A stretch of 64,000 nucleotides of DNA from Desulfobulbaceae bacterium BRH_c16a. Its GTDB lineage: Bacteria > Desulfobacterota > Desulfobulbia > Desulfobulbales > Desulfocapsaceae. A program made the translations under genes and the position numbers. Each line of letters begins with the position of its first letter. Position 1 is the first letter of the stretch. Below, piece after piece: positions 18,712-28,814 of this stretch. The notes beneath the pieces are model-generated. The model was not told the DNA's origin. It saw only the letters and a program-made list of their open reading frames with translations, and searched no databases. Location of the stretch: the NCBI GenBank assembly GCA_000961725.1, contig LADS01000003.1, forward strand, positions 1-64,000. Direction: 5' to 3'.

Positions 18712-20361
18712 ATGCAGAGATATATAATCGGAATCGACACCGGCGGCACCTACACCGATGCAGTCCTCCTCGAAAAACAGTCCGGCAAGGTTCTGGCGAA
18801 AGCCAAGAGACCTACCACCCATTTTGCCCTGGCCCGCGGAACCGGCGAAGCCCTTACCGAGCTTCTCCGCATAAGCGGTGCCGCGCCTGAAGATATCCAT
18901 TCGGTCTGTATTTCTTCAACGCTCGCCACCAACAGTGTGGTGGAAAACAAAGGGGCCAGGGTAGCGGTTATCGTTATCGGCTATGTCAAACACTTCAAGC
19001 TGCCGGTAAAGGCGGTAGTTTTCGTCAAGGGCGGGCACACCATCCAAGGCGAAGAAGAAGAGCCTCTCGACCTCGAATACCTGGTACCGCTGATCGAAGG
19101 CTTAAAAAATGAGGTCGATGCCTATGGGGTCTGTTCGGCAATGTCGATGAAGAACCCGACCCATGAACTGGTCACGGAAAAAGCGATCGGCATGCTCGAC
19201 CCGAAACCGGTCTTCTGCTCCCACCGCATCAGCCGGCTTACCGGAATGCAGGAACGCGCCGCCACCGCCGGACTCCACGCTCAACTGATGCCGGTCATGG
19301 AAGGTTTTGTCGCAGGGGTGCAGAAGGCCATGACGGAGCAGGGCCTTGCATGCCCTATGGTGGTTATCGGCGGCAACTGCAAGGCACTTTCCGCCGACCG
19401 GGCAATAGCCGAAGCCGCGATGACGGTCGCCAGCGGCCCCGCCTGTACCGCCCGGTTCGGTGCAGCCCAGGGCGAGGGTGAGTGTCTGGTCATCGATGTC
19501 GGAGGCACCACTACCGATATCGCCATGATTGAAAACGGCCTGCCTCTTCTTACCGCGGACGGCTGTCAGATCGGACTCTGGAAGACCCATATAGAAGCGG
19601 TCGATATGCATACCGCAGGAATCGGCGGGGACAGCCATGTCCATGTCGACGAGAAAGGGCAAATATCCATCGGCCCGTCACGGGTAACCCCGCTTGCCAT
19701 GGCAGGTAGTGAGATTCCCCCGCCGGGCAGCTGGCTCGGTACGGCGAACAGCTCACGCCTGATCGTTCTGCGGCCGGAGGCCAGGGACGAAGTACCTGAA
19801 AACGAGTTGACGGTCCTGCTCCGCGAGACCGGCAAACTCACCCCGGCCATAATCCGAAAACGCACCGGCCTCGGCGGCATTCCCCTTGATGTGCAGCTGG
19901 AACAGCTGACCCGCAGGCAACAGATCTTCGAATGCGGCTTTACCCCGACCGACGCCCTCCATGTCCTTGGCGAGATTGACCTCGGCGACCGGACTGCAGC
20001 CATAGAGGGGGCCGAGATCCTCGGCCGGGCCATGGGCATGAGCGGCAGGGCGTTTGCCGAACTGGTCCTCCGGCGCACGGAGGAGTTGATCGAGAACATG
20101 ATCATCGACTATATCGTCCGGCACTACTGGCAGAACTCGCTGGCCGGCTTCATCGCCACCCGCAAAAACCACCCTGTCCTCGGTGTCGACTTCTCCATCA
20201 AGATCCCGCTGATCGGCCTCGGCGCCGCCGCCCGCTATTTTCTCCCGAAAGTCGCCGGTCGCCTTGGGACCGACGTTTCTTTCCCGGAAAACTGCGAGGT
20301 CGGCAATGCGGTAGGCGCAGCGATGATCGGCCAGTCGACTGCCGATCGGAAAGACGAATAA
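18712..20361 (+). CDS. hydantoinase/oxoprolinase family protein
   Basis: MQRYIIGIDTGGTYTDAVLLE ... SSTLATNSVVENKGARVAVIVIGY ... VIDVGGTTTDIAMIENG. Start set at ATG 18712 inside the longer ORF. Confidence 0.9.
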   Translation: MQRYIIGIDTGGTYTDAVLLEKQSGKVLAKAKRPTTHFALARGTGEALTELLRISGAAPEDIHSVCISSTLATNSVVENKGARVAVIVIGYVKHFKLPVKAVVFVKGGHTIQGEEEEPLDLEYLVPLIEGLKNEVDAYGVCSAMSMKNPTHELVTEKAIGMLDPKPVFCSHRISRLTGMQERAATAGLHAQLMPVMEGFVAGVQKAMTEQGLACPMVVIGGNCKALSADRAIAEAAMTVASGPACTARFGAAQGEGECLVIDVGGTTTDIAMIENGLPLLTADGCQIGLWKTHIEAVDMHTAGIGGDSHVHVDEKGQISIGPSRVTPLAMAGSEIPPPGSWLGTANSSRLIVLRPEARDEVPENELTVLLRETGKLTPAIIRKRTGLGGIPLDVQLEQLTRRQQIFECGFTPTDALHVLGEIDLGDRTAAIEGAEILGRAMGMSGRAFAELVLRRTEELIENMIIDYIVRHYWQNSLAGFIATRKNHPVLGVDFSIKIPLIGLGAAARYFLPKVAGRLGTDVSFPENCEVGNAVGAAMIGQSTADRKDE

Positions 20362-20370
20362 GGCCGATGT

Positions 20371-20964
20371 ATGAAAATCCTGAGCGTTGCCGACAGGGTC
20401 GAGAAAGACCTGCTTGAAACGGTTGGCGGCGGTCCGGCCATCGACGGAGTCGAACTCATTTTATCCTGCGGCGATCTGCCGCCGGAATACCTGGCGGCCT
20501 TGCGCAACCGCTACGAGACCCCGCTGCTCTACGTGCTCGGCAATCACGATGTCCGCTATGGCGAGTCGCCTCCCTCCCGCTGTATCCCGGTCGACAGACG
20601 AATTGTTCAGTTCGAGAAAACGAAGATCGTCGGTTTCTCCGGTTCCAGATGGTATAATGGCAACATTAACCAATATACCGAGGAACAGATGGCAGGCTTT
20701 ATCGGCCGGCTGCGCTTTACTCTCTGGCGGCAAAAGGGGGTCGATCTGGTTTTGACTCATGCCCCGCCAAGGTTTGTCCATGATGCGGAAGATCAATGCC
20801 ACCGCGGCTTTCGCAGCTTCCGCCGGTTCATCGACAAATACCAGCCTCACTTCTTTATCCATGGCCACATCCATACGATGTTTGCCGATGATAAAGAAAG
20901 AATCACCACGGTCAATTCAACCTCGGTCATTAACAGCTATGGTTACTATGTTTTCGAAATTTAA
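20371..20964 (+). CDS. metallophosphoesterase (calcineurin-like)
   Basis: LILSCGDLPPEYL ... LYVLGNHDVRYG ... LTHAPPRFVHD ... FFIHGHIHT. Confidence 0.87.
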   Translation: MKILSVADRVEKDLLETVGGGPAIDGVELILSCGDLPPEYLAALRNRYETPLLYVLGNHDVRYGESPPSRCIPVDRRIVQFEKTKIVGFSGSRWYNGNINQYTEEQMAGFIGRLRFTLWRQKGVDLVLTHAPPRFVHDAEDQCHRGFRSFRRFIDKYQPHFFIHGHIHTMFADDKERITTVNSTSVINSYGYYVFEI

Positions 20965-22060
20965 CCCGTTCACGGCCCTGAAAAAGGCAATAACCGAGCG
21001 GGAGAAGAGCGATCAAGGCGAAAATCCGAGCAGTTTCAACACCCGGCAGGAACAGGAAGAGGCCTACGAAGCGATCGAAAGGGGGACTCTCATGGTGCCG
21101 CTGGAGAAGATCGTCGGCAGCGTCGGCAGGTATCATGATTTCGACAACCAGTTCAGGACCCCTTCCCATCATGTCGATGACCGGCTGAAAAGCATTATCT
21201 CCGCGATGAAGGAGGGTAAAAATATGCCGCCTATCTCCCTCTACCAGATTAAGGAAGGCTATTTTATCCTGGACGGGCACCACCGCTTCCGGGCGGCAAT
21301 AGAACTGGAACGTTCGCATATCCGCGCCCGCATCGTCGAACTGCTGCCATCCACCAATACCTTGGAGAACAAGCTCTATATCGAAAAGATAAGCTTTCGC
21401 GACAAGGCCGGCCTGACCGACAGCATCGACGTCACCGAACTGGGTCAGACCGACCATCTGGAATGGCAGGTCGAGGAACACCGCCGTGCCCTGCAAGTGG
21501 AGAAAAAACAGGAGATCAGCTTCAAACAGGCGGCCGTCGACTGGTACCGCACCATCTATCGGCCTCTGGCGACAATCATCGGCAACAGCGGCCTGGTGAA
21601 GTCTTTCCCGGGCAGAACAGTCGACGACCTGTATCTGTATATCTCAGTCCATCAATGGGAAGAAGGTAAAAAACGCAAATACGGGATCGGCATCGATAAA
21701 CTCATCCCCACAGACATGGAGGCCTTCCGGCACAAAATGGCAGAACATAAAGAACAGGAATACCCCGAAATGAAGCGGGAAATTACAGTCTTCATTCTCT
21801 TCAATGTCGATGGCAAATATGAACAGCAGATCTTCGACAAACTGCTCGCCCTCGAAGAGGTCACCGAAGTGCATACGGTTCACGGGTCGATCGATATGAT
21901 TGCCAAGATCACCCTGATGCGCGATCTGCTCTCCTCCGACGCCGAAATCCTCTCCCAGTTTATCCTCTCGACCATCAGGCAGTGGAAAGGCGTGCTGTCC
22001 ACCCAGACCCTTATTCCCGGCATGTCGCGGGTGAAAGATCAGGATCGTTGTCACCTCTAA
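20948..22060 (+). CDS. ParB-like domain protein fused to a C-terminal Lrp/AsnC-type ligand-binding (RAM) domain
   Basis: MPPISLYQIKEGYFILDGHHRFRAAIELE (ParB-like GHHR motif); C-terminal ITVFILFNVDGKYEQQIFDKLLALEEVTEVHTVHGSIDMIAKI (AsnC/RAM-like). Overlaps the phosphoesterase end by 17 nt. Confidence 0.72.
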   Translation: MFSKFNPFTALKKAITEREKSDQGENPSSFNTRQEQEEAYEAIERGTLMVPLEKIVGSVGRYHDFDNQFRTPSHHVDDRLKSIISAMKEGKNMPPISLYQIKEGYFILDGHHRFRAAIELERSHIRARIVELLPSTNTLENKLYIEKISFRDKAGLTDSIDVTELGQTDHLEWQVEEHRRALQVEKKQEISFKQAAVDWYRTIYRPLATIIGNSGLVKSFPGRTVDDLYLYISVHQWEEGKKRKYGIGIDKLIPTDMEAFRHKMAEHKEQEYPEMKREITVFILFNVDGKYEQQIFDKLLALEEVTEVHTVHGSIDMIAKITLMRDLLSSDAEILSQFILSTIRQWKGVLSTQTLIPGMSRVKDQDRCHL

Positions 22061-22497
22061 GCGGGCAACGGTCTCCCCGCCCACTCCGCCGCCTTCAGCG
22101 AAGCAATCGTGTCGCCGTAAAAAAAATCCCGGCACCCCTCCGTTATAATCAGCCCCTTGCGCACATCTCGAGAATTTTTTCAGGCGCACTGTGCCACTGC
22201 CCTGTCAGGCAAGCAACCCACCGCACGCAGCACCTTCGATCGGATGCGGTCGGCCAAATATTGAAGTGGCATGGATATTGAAACTCCCGAACAAAGAAAA
22301 GTAAGAATCTTAAAATTCCACCTGGACAGGCAACGGTATGCAGTCATCATTTTTCGTACAAAAGCATACCCCTGTACAGAGGCAAGGCTTTAAACCTGTA
22401 TTCCGATGAAACAAGAACCCTGTCCTGCATGGCAAGACAGAGTGCTTGCTCCGTCTTTTCGTGAAAAATCAGATAGCAGAGGGGAGGGTCTCTCATC

Positions 22498-22998
22498 ATG
22501 GCCGAATCGACCTCAAAATCGACCTTTCGGGCCGATGAAGTGCTGGATATGGCGATCCGGATTGAAAACCAGGGGGTAATTTTTTATGAGGCATGCCTGG
22601 CTGCGGATCCGGCGACAGGAGTGAAGTTGGTTTTCCAGTATCTTCTCGACCAGGAACACGAGCATATCAGTACTTTCGAAGAGATGCGGCAGCACCTGTC
22701 GGATTATCGGCTTCCCGAGAGTTATGCCGGCGAAACCGAAAGCTATATGAAAAGCTTTGTGAATGAAAAAGTCTTTATCACAGCGGAAAAGGGTGTCTTG
22801 GAAGCAGAGCATGTTGCCGATCCCTTCGAGGCGATCGATTACGGCCTTGAGTTCGAGAATCGGTCGATCATTTTCTACCAGGAGATGAAAAAGCTGGTGC
22901 CGGAATCTGAGCGGGAGGCAATCGAAAAAGTGATCGACCAGGAACGGGATCATAAAAGAAAGCTGGAATCGCTTCACCGGGAGATATCGAAACAATGA
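22498..22998 (+). CDS. ferritin-like (rubrerythrin-related four-helix bundle) protein
   Basis: DMAIRIENQGVIFYEACL ... QYLLDQEHEHISTFEEM ... GLEFENRSIIFYQEMKKL ... VIDQERDHKRKLESL: repeated E..E..H metal-ligand pattern. Confidence 0.8.
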   Translation: MAESTSKSTFRADEVLDMAIRIENQGVIFYEACLAADPATGVKLVFQYLLDQEHEHISTFEEMRQHLSDYRLPESYAGETESYMKSFVNEKVFITAEKGVLEAEHVADPFEAIDYGLEFENRSIIFYQEMKKLVPESEREAIEKVIDQERDHKRKLESLHREISKQ

Positions 22999-24044
22999 AG
23001 GCCAAACCCACCTTCGTTATTTCATCGTCGGACTTCGTTCAATTTCTGCAGGCAGTGATGGCGGAGAGACCTGTCATCGGCCCTCGCGAACGGGCGGACC
23101 AGCCGGGCTATTACCTCTTTGGCCGACTGGAGCGGGCCGAGGATTTCGTGGCCGAATACGGCACGACGACCATCCCGCCGAAAAAAGCCTTTGCCGCTTT
23201 AAAGGAGAAGCTCTTTACCTTTACTCTCGATACGCCCCCGGTGCTGAATCGCCACTTCGAGACATTTCCATTTGTCCTGCTTGGCGTCCATCCCTGCGAT
23301 CTCGCAGGCATCGATGCACTGGACCATGCCTACAGCCAGCCTCCGGCCGAGGTCCGCTGGGCCGGAGGTCGTGATCGGGCGACCATTATCGGTCTTGACT
23401 GCCGGCCCGATTCCTACTGTTTCTGCACTTCCCTTGGGACGGAATCGAACCGAATCCCCTGCGATCTTTTTCTCACCCCGATTGGTGAAGGATATCTGGT
23501 GGAAGTCCATTCCGAGGCAGGCAATACACTTCTCAAGAAGGCGAAAACCCGTAAACCGAAGAAAGAAGACCTGGCTGCGGCCGAATACTGGCGCAAACAA
23601 AAAGTGCAGAGCATCGTTCAGAAGTTTGATGCTCCGGTCAAAGACATCGCAGGTATTATCGAAGCGGGCGGCCTGACCCCGGTCTGGAAGGAGACGGCGG
23701 AAAGATGCTATAGCTGCGGATCCTGCAATACCACCTGCCCGGCCTGCTTCTGCTTCGAAATTACCGACGAGATCGACGCCGATCTTCACGGCGGCGCTCG
23801 ATACCGCACCTGGGATTCGTGCCAGCTCCTCGATTTTGCCGTGGTCGCCGGCGGCCACAATTTTCGCGGGGAGAGGTGGCAGCGGGTCAAGCACCGGTGG
23901 CAAAGAAAATTCCTCTACCTCTACCGTCAGTTCGGCAGGCCATACTGCACCGGCTGCGGACGATGCAGCCGCGCCTGCACCGCCGATATCAATATCGTCG
24001 ATGTGACCAACCGGTTAATAGCGTTGGCAGCAAAGGAGGAATGA
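22995..24044 (+). CDS. group 3b-type [NiFe] hydrogenase beta (4Fe-4S ferredoxin) subunit
   Basis: CYSCGSCNTTCPACFCFEI and PYCTGCGRCSRACTADINIVDV; ATGA overlap with the preceding gene. Confidence 0.87.
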   Translation: MKAKPTFVISSSDFVQFLQAVMAERPVIGPRERADQPGYYLFGRLERAEDFVAEYGTTTIPPKKAFAALKEKLFTFTLDTPPVLNRHFETFPFVLLGVHPCDLAGIDALDHAYSQPPAEVRWAGGRDRATIIGLDCRPDSYCFCTSLGTESNRIPCDLFLTPIGEGYLVEVHSEAGNTLLKKAKTRKPKKEDLAAAEYWRKQKVQSIVQKFDAPVKDIAGIIEAGGLTPVWKETAERCYSCGSCNTTCPACFCFEITDEIDADLHGGARYRTWDSCQLLDFAVVAGGHNFRGERWQRVKHRWQRKFLYLYRQFGRPYCTGCGRCSRACTADINIVDVTNRLIALAAKEE

Positions 24045-24929
24045 ATGTCCAAGCTCGATAGCAGGCAGATGGCGGGCGATACTGCGGTATTTTACGTACC
24101 GGATCGGGCGCGGGTGATTACCGCCCGCCGTGAGCCTTCGGCGATATTTCTCGAAATTGCCTTCGAAGACGGCCGGGCTCTCAACCATCAGCCGGGCCAG
24201 TTCGTTCAGGTTTCGGTCTTCGGCTACGGCGAGGCGCCGATCTCGATCTGCTCCTCGCCCACCAGGCCGGAGAGCTTCGATCTCTGCGTTCAGCCGAAAG
24301 GCAATGTCAGCCGGGTGATCGGCGCTCTTTGCCCCGGCGAATGGGTCGGTATTCGCGGGCCGTACGGCCGGGGTCATTTCCCCCTCGAGCATATGAAGAA
24401 CAAAGATATCCTGCTGGTGGCGGGCGGCATCGGCATCGCGCCCCTGCGCGGACTGATCCATTTTCTCTGCGATAATCGGAAAGAGTACGAACGGCTTCTG
24501 GTTGTCTACGGCGCCAGATCCCCATCCGATATTCTGTTCGGGGAAGAAATGGAGCAATGGGCCGAAAATCCCGGCCTCGATTTGTACCTGACGGTGGATA
24601 AGCCGGACAGATCATGGCAAGGCCGAACCGGAGTGGTCACCGAAGCGCTGAAGGAAATAAAGATCGACCCCGGCATTACCATTGCCGCCGCCTGTGGCCC
24701 TCCGGTGATGTTTCGGTTTATCGCCATGGAACTCTTGAAAAAACATTTGCTCGAGGCGCATATCTATTTTTCACTCGAACGGCGTTTTAAATGCGGGATC
24801 GGCAAATGCGGCCATTGTCAGCTAAATGATCTGTATGTCTGCCGGGACGGCCCGGTGTTTCGCTATTCCGATCTCCTCAAACGCACGGAAGCCGTCGAAG
24901 TCTGGGCTCCGGAGAAGGATCAAGATTAA
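24045..24929 (+). CDS. group 3b-type [NiFe] hydrogenase gamma subunit (FAD/NAD(P)-binding)
   Basis: GQFVQVSVFGYGEAPISICSSP; LLVAGGIGIAPLRGLI; C-terminal CGIGKCGHCQLNDLYVCRDGPVF [2Fe-2S] motif. Confidence 0.9.
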   Translation: MSKLDSRQMAGDTAVFYVPDRARVITARREPSAIFLEIAFEDGRALNHQPGQFVQVSVFGYGEAPISICSSPTRPESFDLCVQPKGNVSRVIGALCPGEWVGIRGPYGRGHFPLEHMKNKDILLVAGGIGIAPLRGLIHFLCDNRKEYERLLVVYGARSPSDILFGEEMEQWAENPGLDLYLTVDKPDRSWQGRTGVVTEALKEIKIDPGITIAAACGPPVMFRFIAMELLKKHLLEAHIYFSLERRFKCGIGKCGHCQLNDLYVCRDGPVFRYSDLLKRTEAVEVWAPEKDQD

Positions 24930-24949
24930 CCTGAACAGAGTAGGGGCGG

Positions 24950-25768
24950 ATGAAACCTTTTGCCAATAAACCACGGATCGCCTTTTTCGATTTCGCCTGC
25001 TGCGAGGGGTGTCAACTGGCGGTTCTCGAGATGGAAGAAAAACTTCTTGAACTGCTTTCCCATGTTGAGGTGGTCGCCTGGCGGGAGGTGATGTCGGAGA
25101 AGAGCGATGAATACGACATCGCGTTTTGCGAAGGGTCCATCACCCGGCAGGAAGATGTCGAGCGGATCGAATCTATCCGCGACAGGGCTGAAATTTTAGT
25201 TTCATTAGGAACCTGCGCGAGCATCGGCTGTCACAACGCCCTGAAAAACAAATGGCCCATGAGCGACGTGGTAAAACTGGTCTACGGCGAATCGGCTGGA
25301 CACATCGACACCATCCCTGCCCGCCCGATTGCAGATGTGGTCAAGGTCGATTACCGGACTCTTGGCTGTCCGGTGAGTCTTTCGGAGTTTGAAACGGTCT
25401 TCAAGCGGATCCTGACCGGCCAGGCCTATGAGCCGCCCAATCAGCCGGTCTGCGTGGAATGCAAACTGAACGATACCCTCTGTGTCTATGAAAAGGGCAT
25501 CGTCTGCCTGGGTCCGGTGACCCGCTGCGGCTGCGATGCAATCTGCACCGCCTTCGGCGACGCCTGCCGGGGCTGCCGCGGTCTTATCGACCAAGCCAAT
25601 ATTGAAGCGCCGGCACGAGTCCTATTCGGTGAAGACCTCCATCCCATCATGGCGGAGACCGCCCGGAAAAATAAGCTGAACCGCGAAGAAATCATGGCCA
25701 AATTAACCGTATATAATGACACGGCCACTTCCGCTAACAGGGAGGATTCTGCCGATGGCGACGGATAA
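24950..25768 (+). CDS. group 3b-type [NiFe] hydrogenase delta (small) subunit
   Basis: FFDFACCEGCQLAVLEMEEKLLELL ... SLGTCASIGCHNALKN ... CLGPVTRCGCDAICTAFGDACRGCRGL. Confidence 0.92.
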   Translation: MKPFANKPRIAFFDFACCEGCQLAVLEMEEKLLELLSHVEVVAWREVMSEKSDEYDIAFCEGSITRQEDVERIESIRDRAEILVSLGTCASIGCHNALKNKWPMSDVVKLVYGESAGHIDTIPARPIADVVKVDYRTLGCPVSLSEFETVFKRILTGQAYEPPNQPVCVECKLNDTLCVYEKGIVCLGPVTRCGCDAICTAFGDACRGCRGLIDQANIEAPARVLFGEDLHPIMAETARKNKLNREEIMAKLTVYNDTATSANREDSADGDG

Positions 25769-27056
25769 ATCACAAAAGACGATCCGGGTTCACCATGTCA
25801 CCCGCCTCGAGGGGCACGGCGACATCACTGCCGAAATCAAGGATGGGATCCTCCAGCAGGTCCGCTTTTCAGTGGTGGAGGCTCCCAGATTTTTCGAAGC
25901 CTTTCTTCGGGGCCATCATCATGCCGAGGTGGTCCATATGGCTTCGCGAGTCTGCGGAATCTGTGCAGTCAGCCACAAATGCGCCGCCCTGAAAGCCACC
26001 GAAACGGCGCTGGAGGTTACGGTCAGCAGGCAGACCGAGTTGTTGCGGCGGCTGGCTTACCATGGGGAAATACTCAGCAGCCATGTTCTGCATATCTATT
26101 TTCTGGCCGGTCCCGACTTCTTCGGTGTTCCCAGCATCTTCCCCCTGGTGGAACAGCACCGGGAGATGATCAGGAGGGCCATGCGGCTCAAAAAGCTGGG
26201 ATACGACCTCAGCGCCGTGGTGGCCGGACGCCACACCCATCCGATCTCCATGGTAGTGGGCGGCTTCACCTTCACTCATCAAACAAAGATACTGGCGGGG
26301 ATGAAAGACCGAATCCACGAAGGACTCGAGGATCTGCGCCTGACCGTGCGCACCCTTCAGGGCATCGATCTTCCCGACCTGGAGCGGGAAAGCGAATATG
26401 TCTCCCTCACTCATCCCGATCGATACGCTTTTTATGATGGCGATATCCTCTCCAGCGATCTGGAAAAAACCGTATCCCCCGACCGCTACCGGGAAGTAAT
26501 CGAGGAATACGTAGTCGACTATTCAACCGCCAAGTATGCCAGGTGGAACCGGCCGGAATACATGACCGGCGCCCTGGCCAGATTCAACAACAACTATCGA
26601 CAGCTGACCGATGGCGCCAAAACCGCCGCAGACGATCTCGGGCTGAAGCATCCCTGCCACAAACCTTTCATGAACACCATCGCCCAGATAGTGGAATGCG
26701 TCCATTGCCTGGAGGATGCTCTTAAGATTCTCGAGACACTGCTGGAGAAGGGAATTCAATCCGGAAAAGAACATGAGCGGGTCGAGGATCGCGCCGGCAG
26801 AGGAGTCGGCGCGGTCGAAGCCCCTCGGGGGATTCTCTTTCATGAATATGAATACGATGATGACGGCAAATGCCTGTCCGCCAACATGGTGATCCCCACC
26901 GCCCAGAATCTCGCCAATCTGGAGGCGGACATGCGGGCTTACATTCCGGTCATCGCCGGTGAACCACGGGAGACCATCGTTCACCGGCTGGAGATGCTGG
27001 TCCGGGCCTATGACCCGTGCATCTCCTGCTCTACCCATGTCCTTGATTGCAGATAA
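25755..27056 (+). CDS. group 3b-type [NiFe] hydrogenase alpha (large) subunit
   Basis: L1 motif RVCGICAVSHKCAA and C-terminal L2 motif DPCISCSTHVLDCR. Confidence 0.93.
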   Translation: MATDKSQKTIRVHHVTRLEGHGDITAEIKDGILQQVRFSVVEAPRFFEAFLRGHHHAEVVHMASRVCGICAVSHKCAALKATETALEVTVSRQTELLRRLAYHGEILSSHVLHIYFLAGPDFFGVPSIFPLVEQHREMIRRAMRLKKLGYDLSAVVAGRHTHPISMVVGGFTFTHQTKILAGMKDRIHEGLEDLRLTVRTLQGIDLPDLERESEYVSLTHPDRYAFYDGDILSSDLEKTVSPDRYREVIEEYVVDYSTAKYARWNRPEYMTGALARFNNNYRQLTDGAKTAADDLGLKHPCHKPFMNTIAQIVECVHCLEDALKILETLLEKGIQSGKEHERVEDRAGRGVGAVEAPRGILFHEYEYDDDGKCLSANMVIPTAQNLANLEADMRAYIPVIAGEPRETIVHRLEMLVRAYDPCISCSTHVLDCR

Positions 27057-27094
27057 TACATCTGCCAAGCCAGTGGGTAGAGGCTTTTTTTCCG

Positions 27095-28528
27095 CTACAT
27101 CAACGAGCCATTTACTAAAAAATGCGTATAGATGCTTGCCGCGTAACCGAGGGCTATTACCGGAGACCACTTGAGGTGGCCGAAAAAGGTATACTTGCCT
27201 CTGGCCTGACCCATAAGGGCCACACCTGCTGCAGAACCGATCGAAAGCAGGCTTCCGCCGACTCCCGCCGTCAGCGTGACAAGCAGCCACTGGCCATGCG
27301 ACATGTCGGGCATCATCGTCAGGACGGCGAACATGACCGGAATATTGTCGATAATTGCAGACAGCAGACCTACCAGGATATTTGCGGTTGTCGGGCCCCA
27401 GTCAAGGTACATCACTTGTGATACGAGCCCCAGGTAGCCCATGAATCCAAGACCGCCGACACAGAGAATAATGCCGTAGAAAAAAAGGAGCGTATCCCAT
27501 TCCGCCCGTGCGACTTTGGCAAAAATATCGAAAGGCACTATCTGGCCTATTCTTTCCTCCGCTTTTTTCTCGTCGTAGGTCGCACGGTTTCTGACATGCG
27601 TTCTGTTCAGATAATACCCGAACATTTTCAACAGCGATAAACCCGCCATCATGCCGACCATCGGCGGGAGCTTTAAAAAGTTATGAAAGCTTACTGCCGT
27701 GGCGATGGTCCAGAGAAAAAGACCGATTATCACCAGCGCCCCACGCTTCAGCTTCAAATCTTCGACACCTGTTTCCGGCTGCTTGTCAGGTACGGCAAAA
27801 CTCATTATGGCGGCGGGAACCAGCCAGTTGACGACGGACGGCAAAAACAATGCGAAGAATTCCTGAAACTGGACAATGCCCTTCTGCCATACCATCAGGG
27901 TGGTAATATCTCCAAAAGGACTGAAAGCACCACCTGCATTTGCCGCTACAACGATGTTTATACATGCCAGCCCGATGAATTTATTATCATCTTTGCCGAT
28001 AGCCATAACCACCGCACACATCAGAAGAGCCGTGGTGAGATTATCGGCAACCGGTGAAATAAAGAAAGCCAGGAGACCGGTAATCCAGAACAATTTTCTG
28101 AAAGAGTAGCCGGCATTCACCAGTTTAACCCTGAGAACCTCAAAAACCTGCCGCTCATCCATGGCATTGATAAAGGTCATGGCAACAAGCAAAAAAAGAA
28201 AAAGCTCGGCATATTCGAGAATATTATGACGGATGGCAGCCTCTGCCACATGATCGATGCCGTTCATCGCGTAGATCAGACCGATCACCCCCCATATGAT
28301 ACCCGCAGCCAGCAATACCGGTTTGGATTTGCGCATGTGGGTGACCTCTTCCACCATCACTAAAGCATACGCCACGACAAAGACAATCAATGCGAGGTAT
28401 CCGCCCCAGTGCATGGTCAGATTGAGGTTTACCCCGACATCTCCCGCTCCGGCGGCATAAACATCCTGCCCGAATCCCAGAACGGCGGCAAGGGCGGCAG
28501 TAAAGACAAAAAGGTTCAATTTCGGCAT
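27095..28528 (-). CDS. nhaD: NhaD-type Na+/H+ antiporter
   Basis: SPVADNLTTALLMCAVVMAIG ... NIVVAANAGGAFSPFGDITTLMVWQKG ... IDNIPVMFAVLTM, NhaD/ArsB-superfamily motifs. Start uncertain (28528, 28543 or 28603). Confidence 0.88.
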   Translation of the reverse strand: MPKLNLFVFTAALAAVLGFGQDVYAAGAGDVGVNLNLTMHWGGYLALIVFVVAYALVMVEEVTHMRKSKPVLLAAGIIWGVIGLIYAMNGIDHVAEAAIRHNILEYAELFLFLLVAMTFINAMDERQVFEVLRVKLVNAGYSFRKLFWITGLLAFFISPVADNLTTALLMCAVVMAIGKDDNKFIGLACINIVVAANAGGAFSPFGDITTLMVWQKGIVQFQEFFALFLPSVVNWLVPAAIMSFAVPDKQPETGVEDLKLKRGALVIIGLFLWTIATAVSFHNFLKLPPMVGMMAGLSLLKMFGYYLNRTHVRNRATYDEKKAEERIGQIVPFDIFAKVARAEWDTLLFFYGIILCVGGLGFMGYLGLVSQVMYLDWGPTTANILVGLLSAIIDNIPVMFAVLTMMPDMSHGQWLLVTLTAGVGGSLLSIGSAAGVALMGQARGKYTFFGHLKWSPVIALGYAASIYTHFLVNGSLM

Positions 28529-28814
28529 TATTCGAGTTCTCATTGTTAGTGTGATCATTATGCTGCTTTGGAATACACCGGCACTTGTATATGAAGTTGT
28601 CATCGATGGTCACGCTGTCCTGACCATGACGGCAACAAAAGCAGTCTTGAGCACAGATTACCTTCAAGCACCTCTTCGGTACAGTTTACCGACAAACATA
28701 CGTAAAAAAAAACATTAGGTCAAATAGATAAATGTGGTAAAATGGTTCGTAAAAAACGAATATATCATAGCCGCTTCCGGCAGCGCCGGATCATTTTCTT
28801 CACAGGATTCATTC

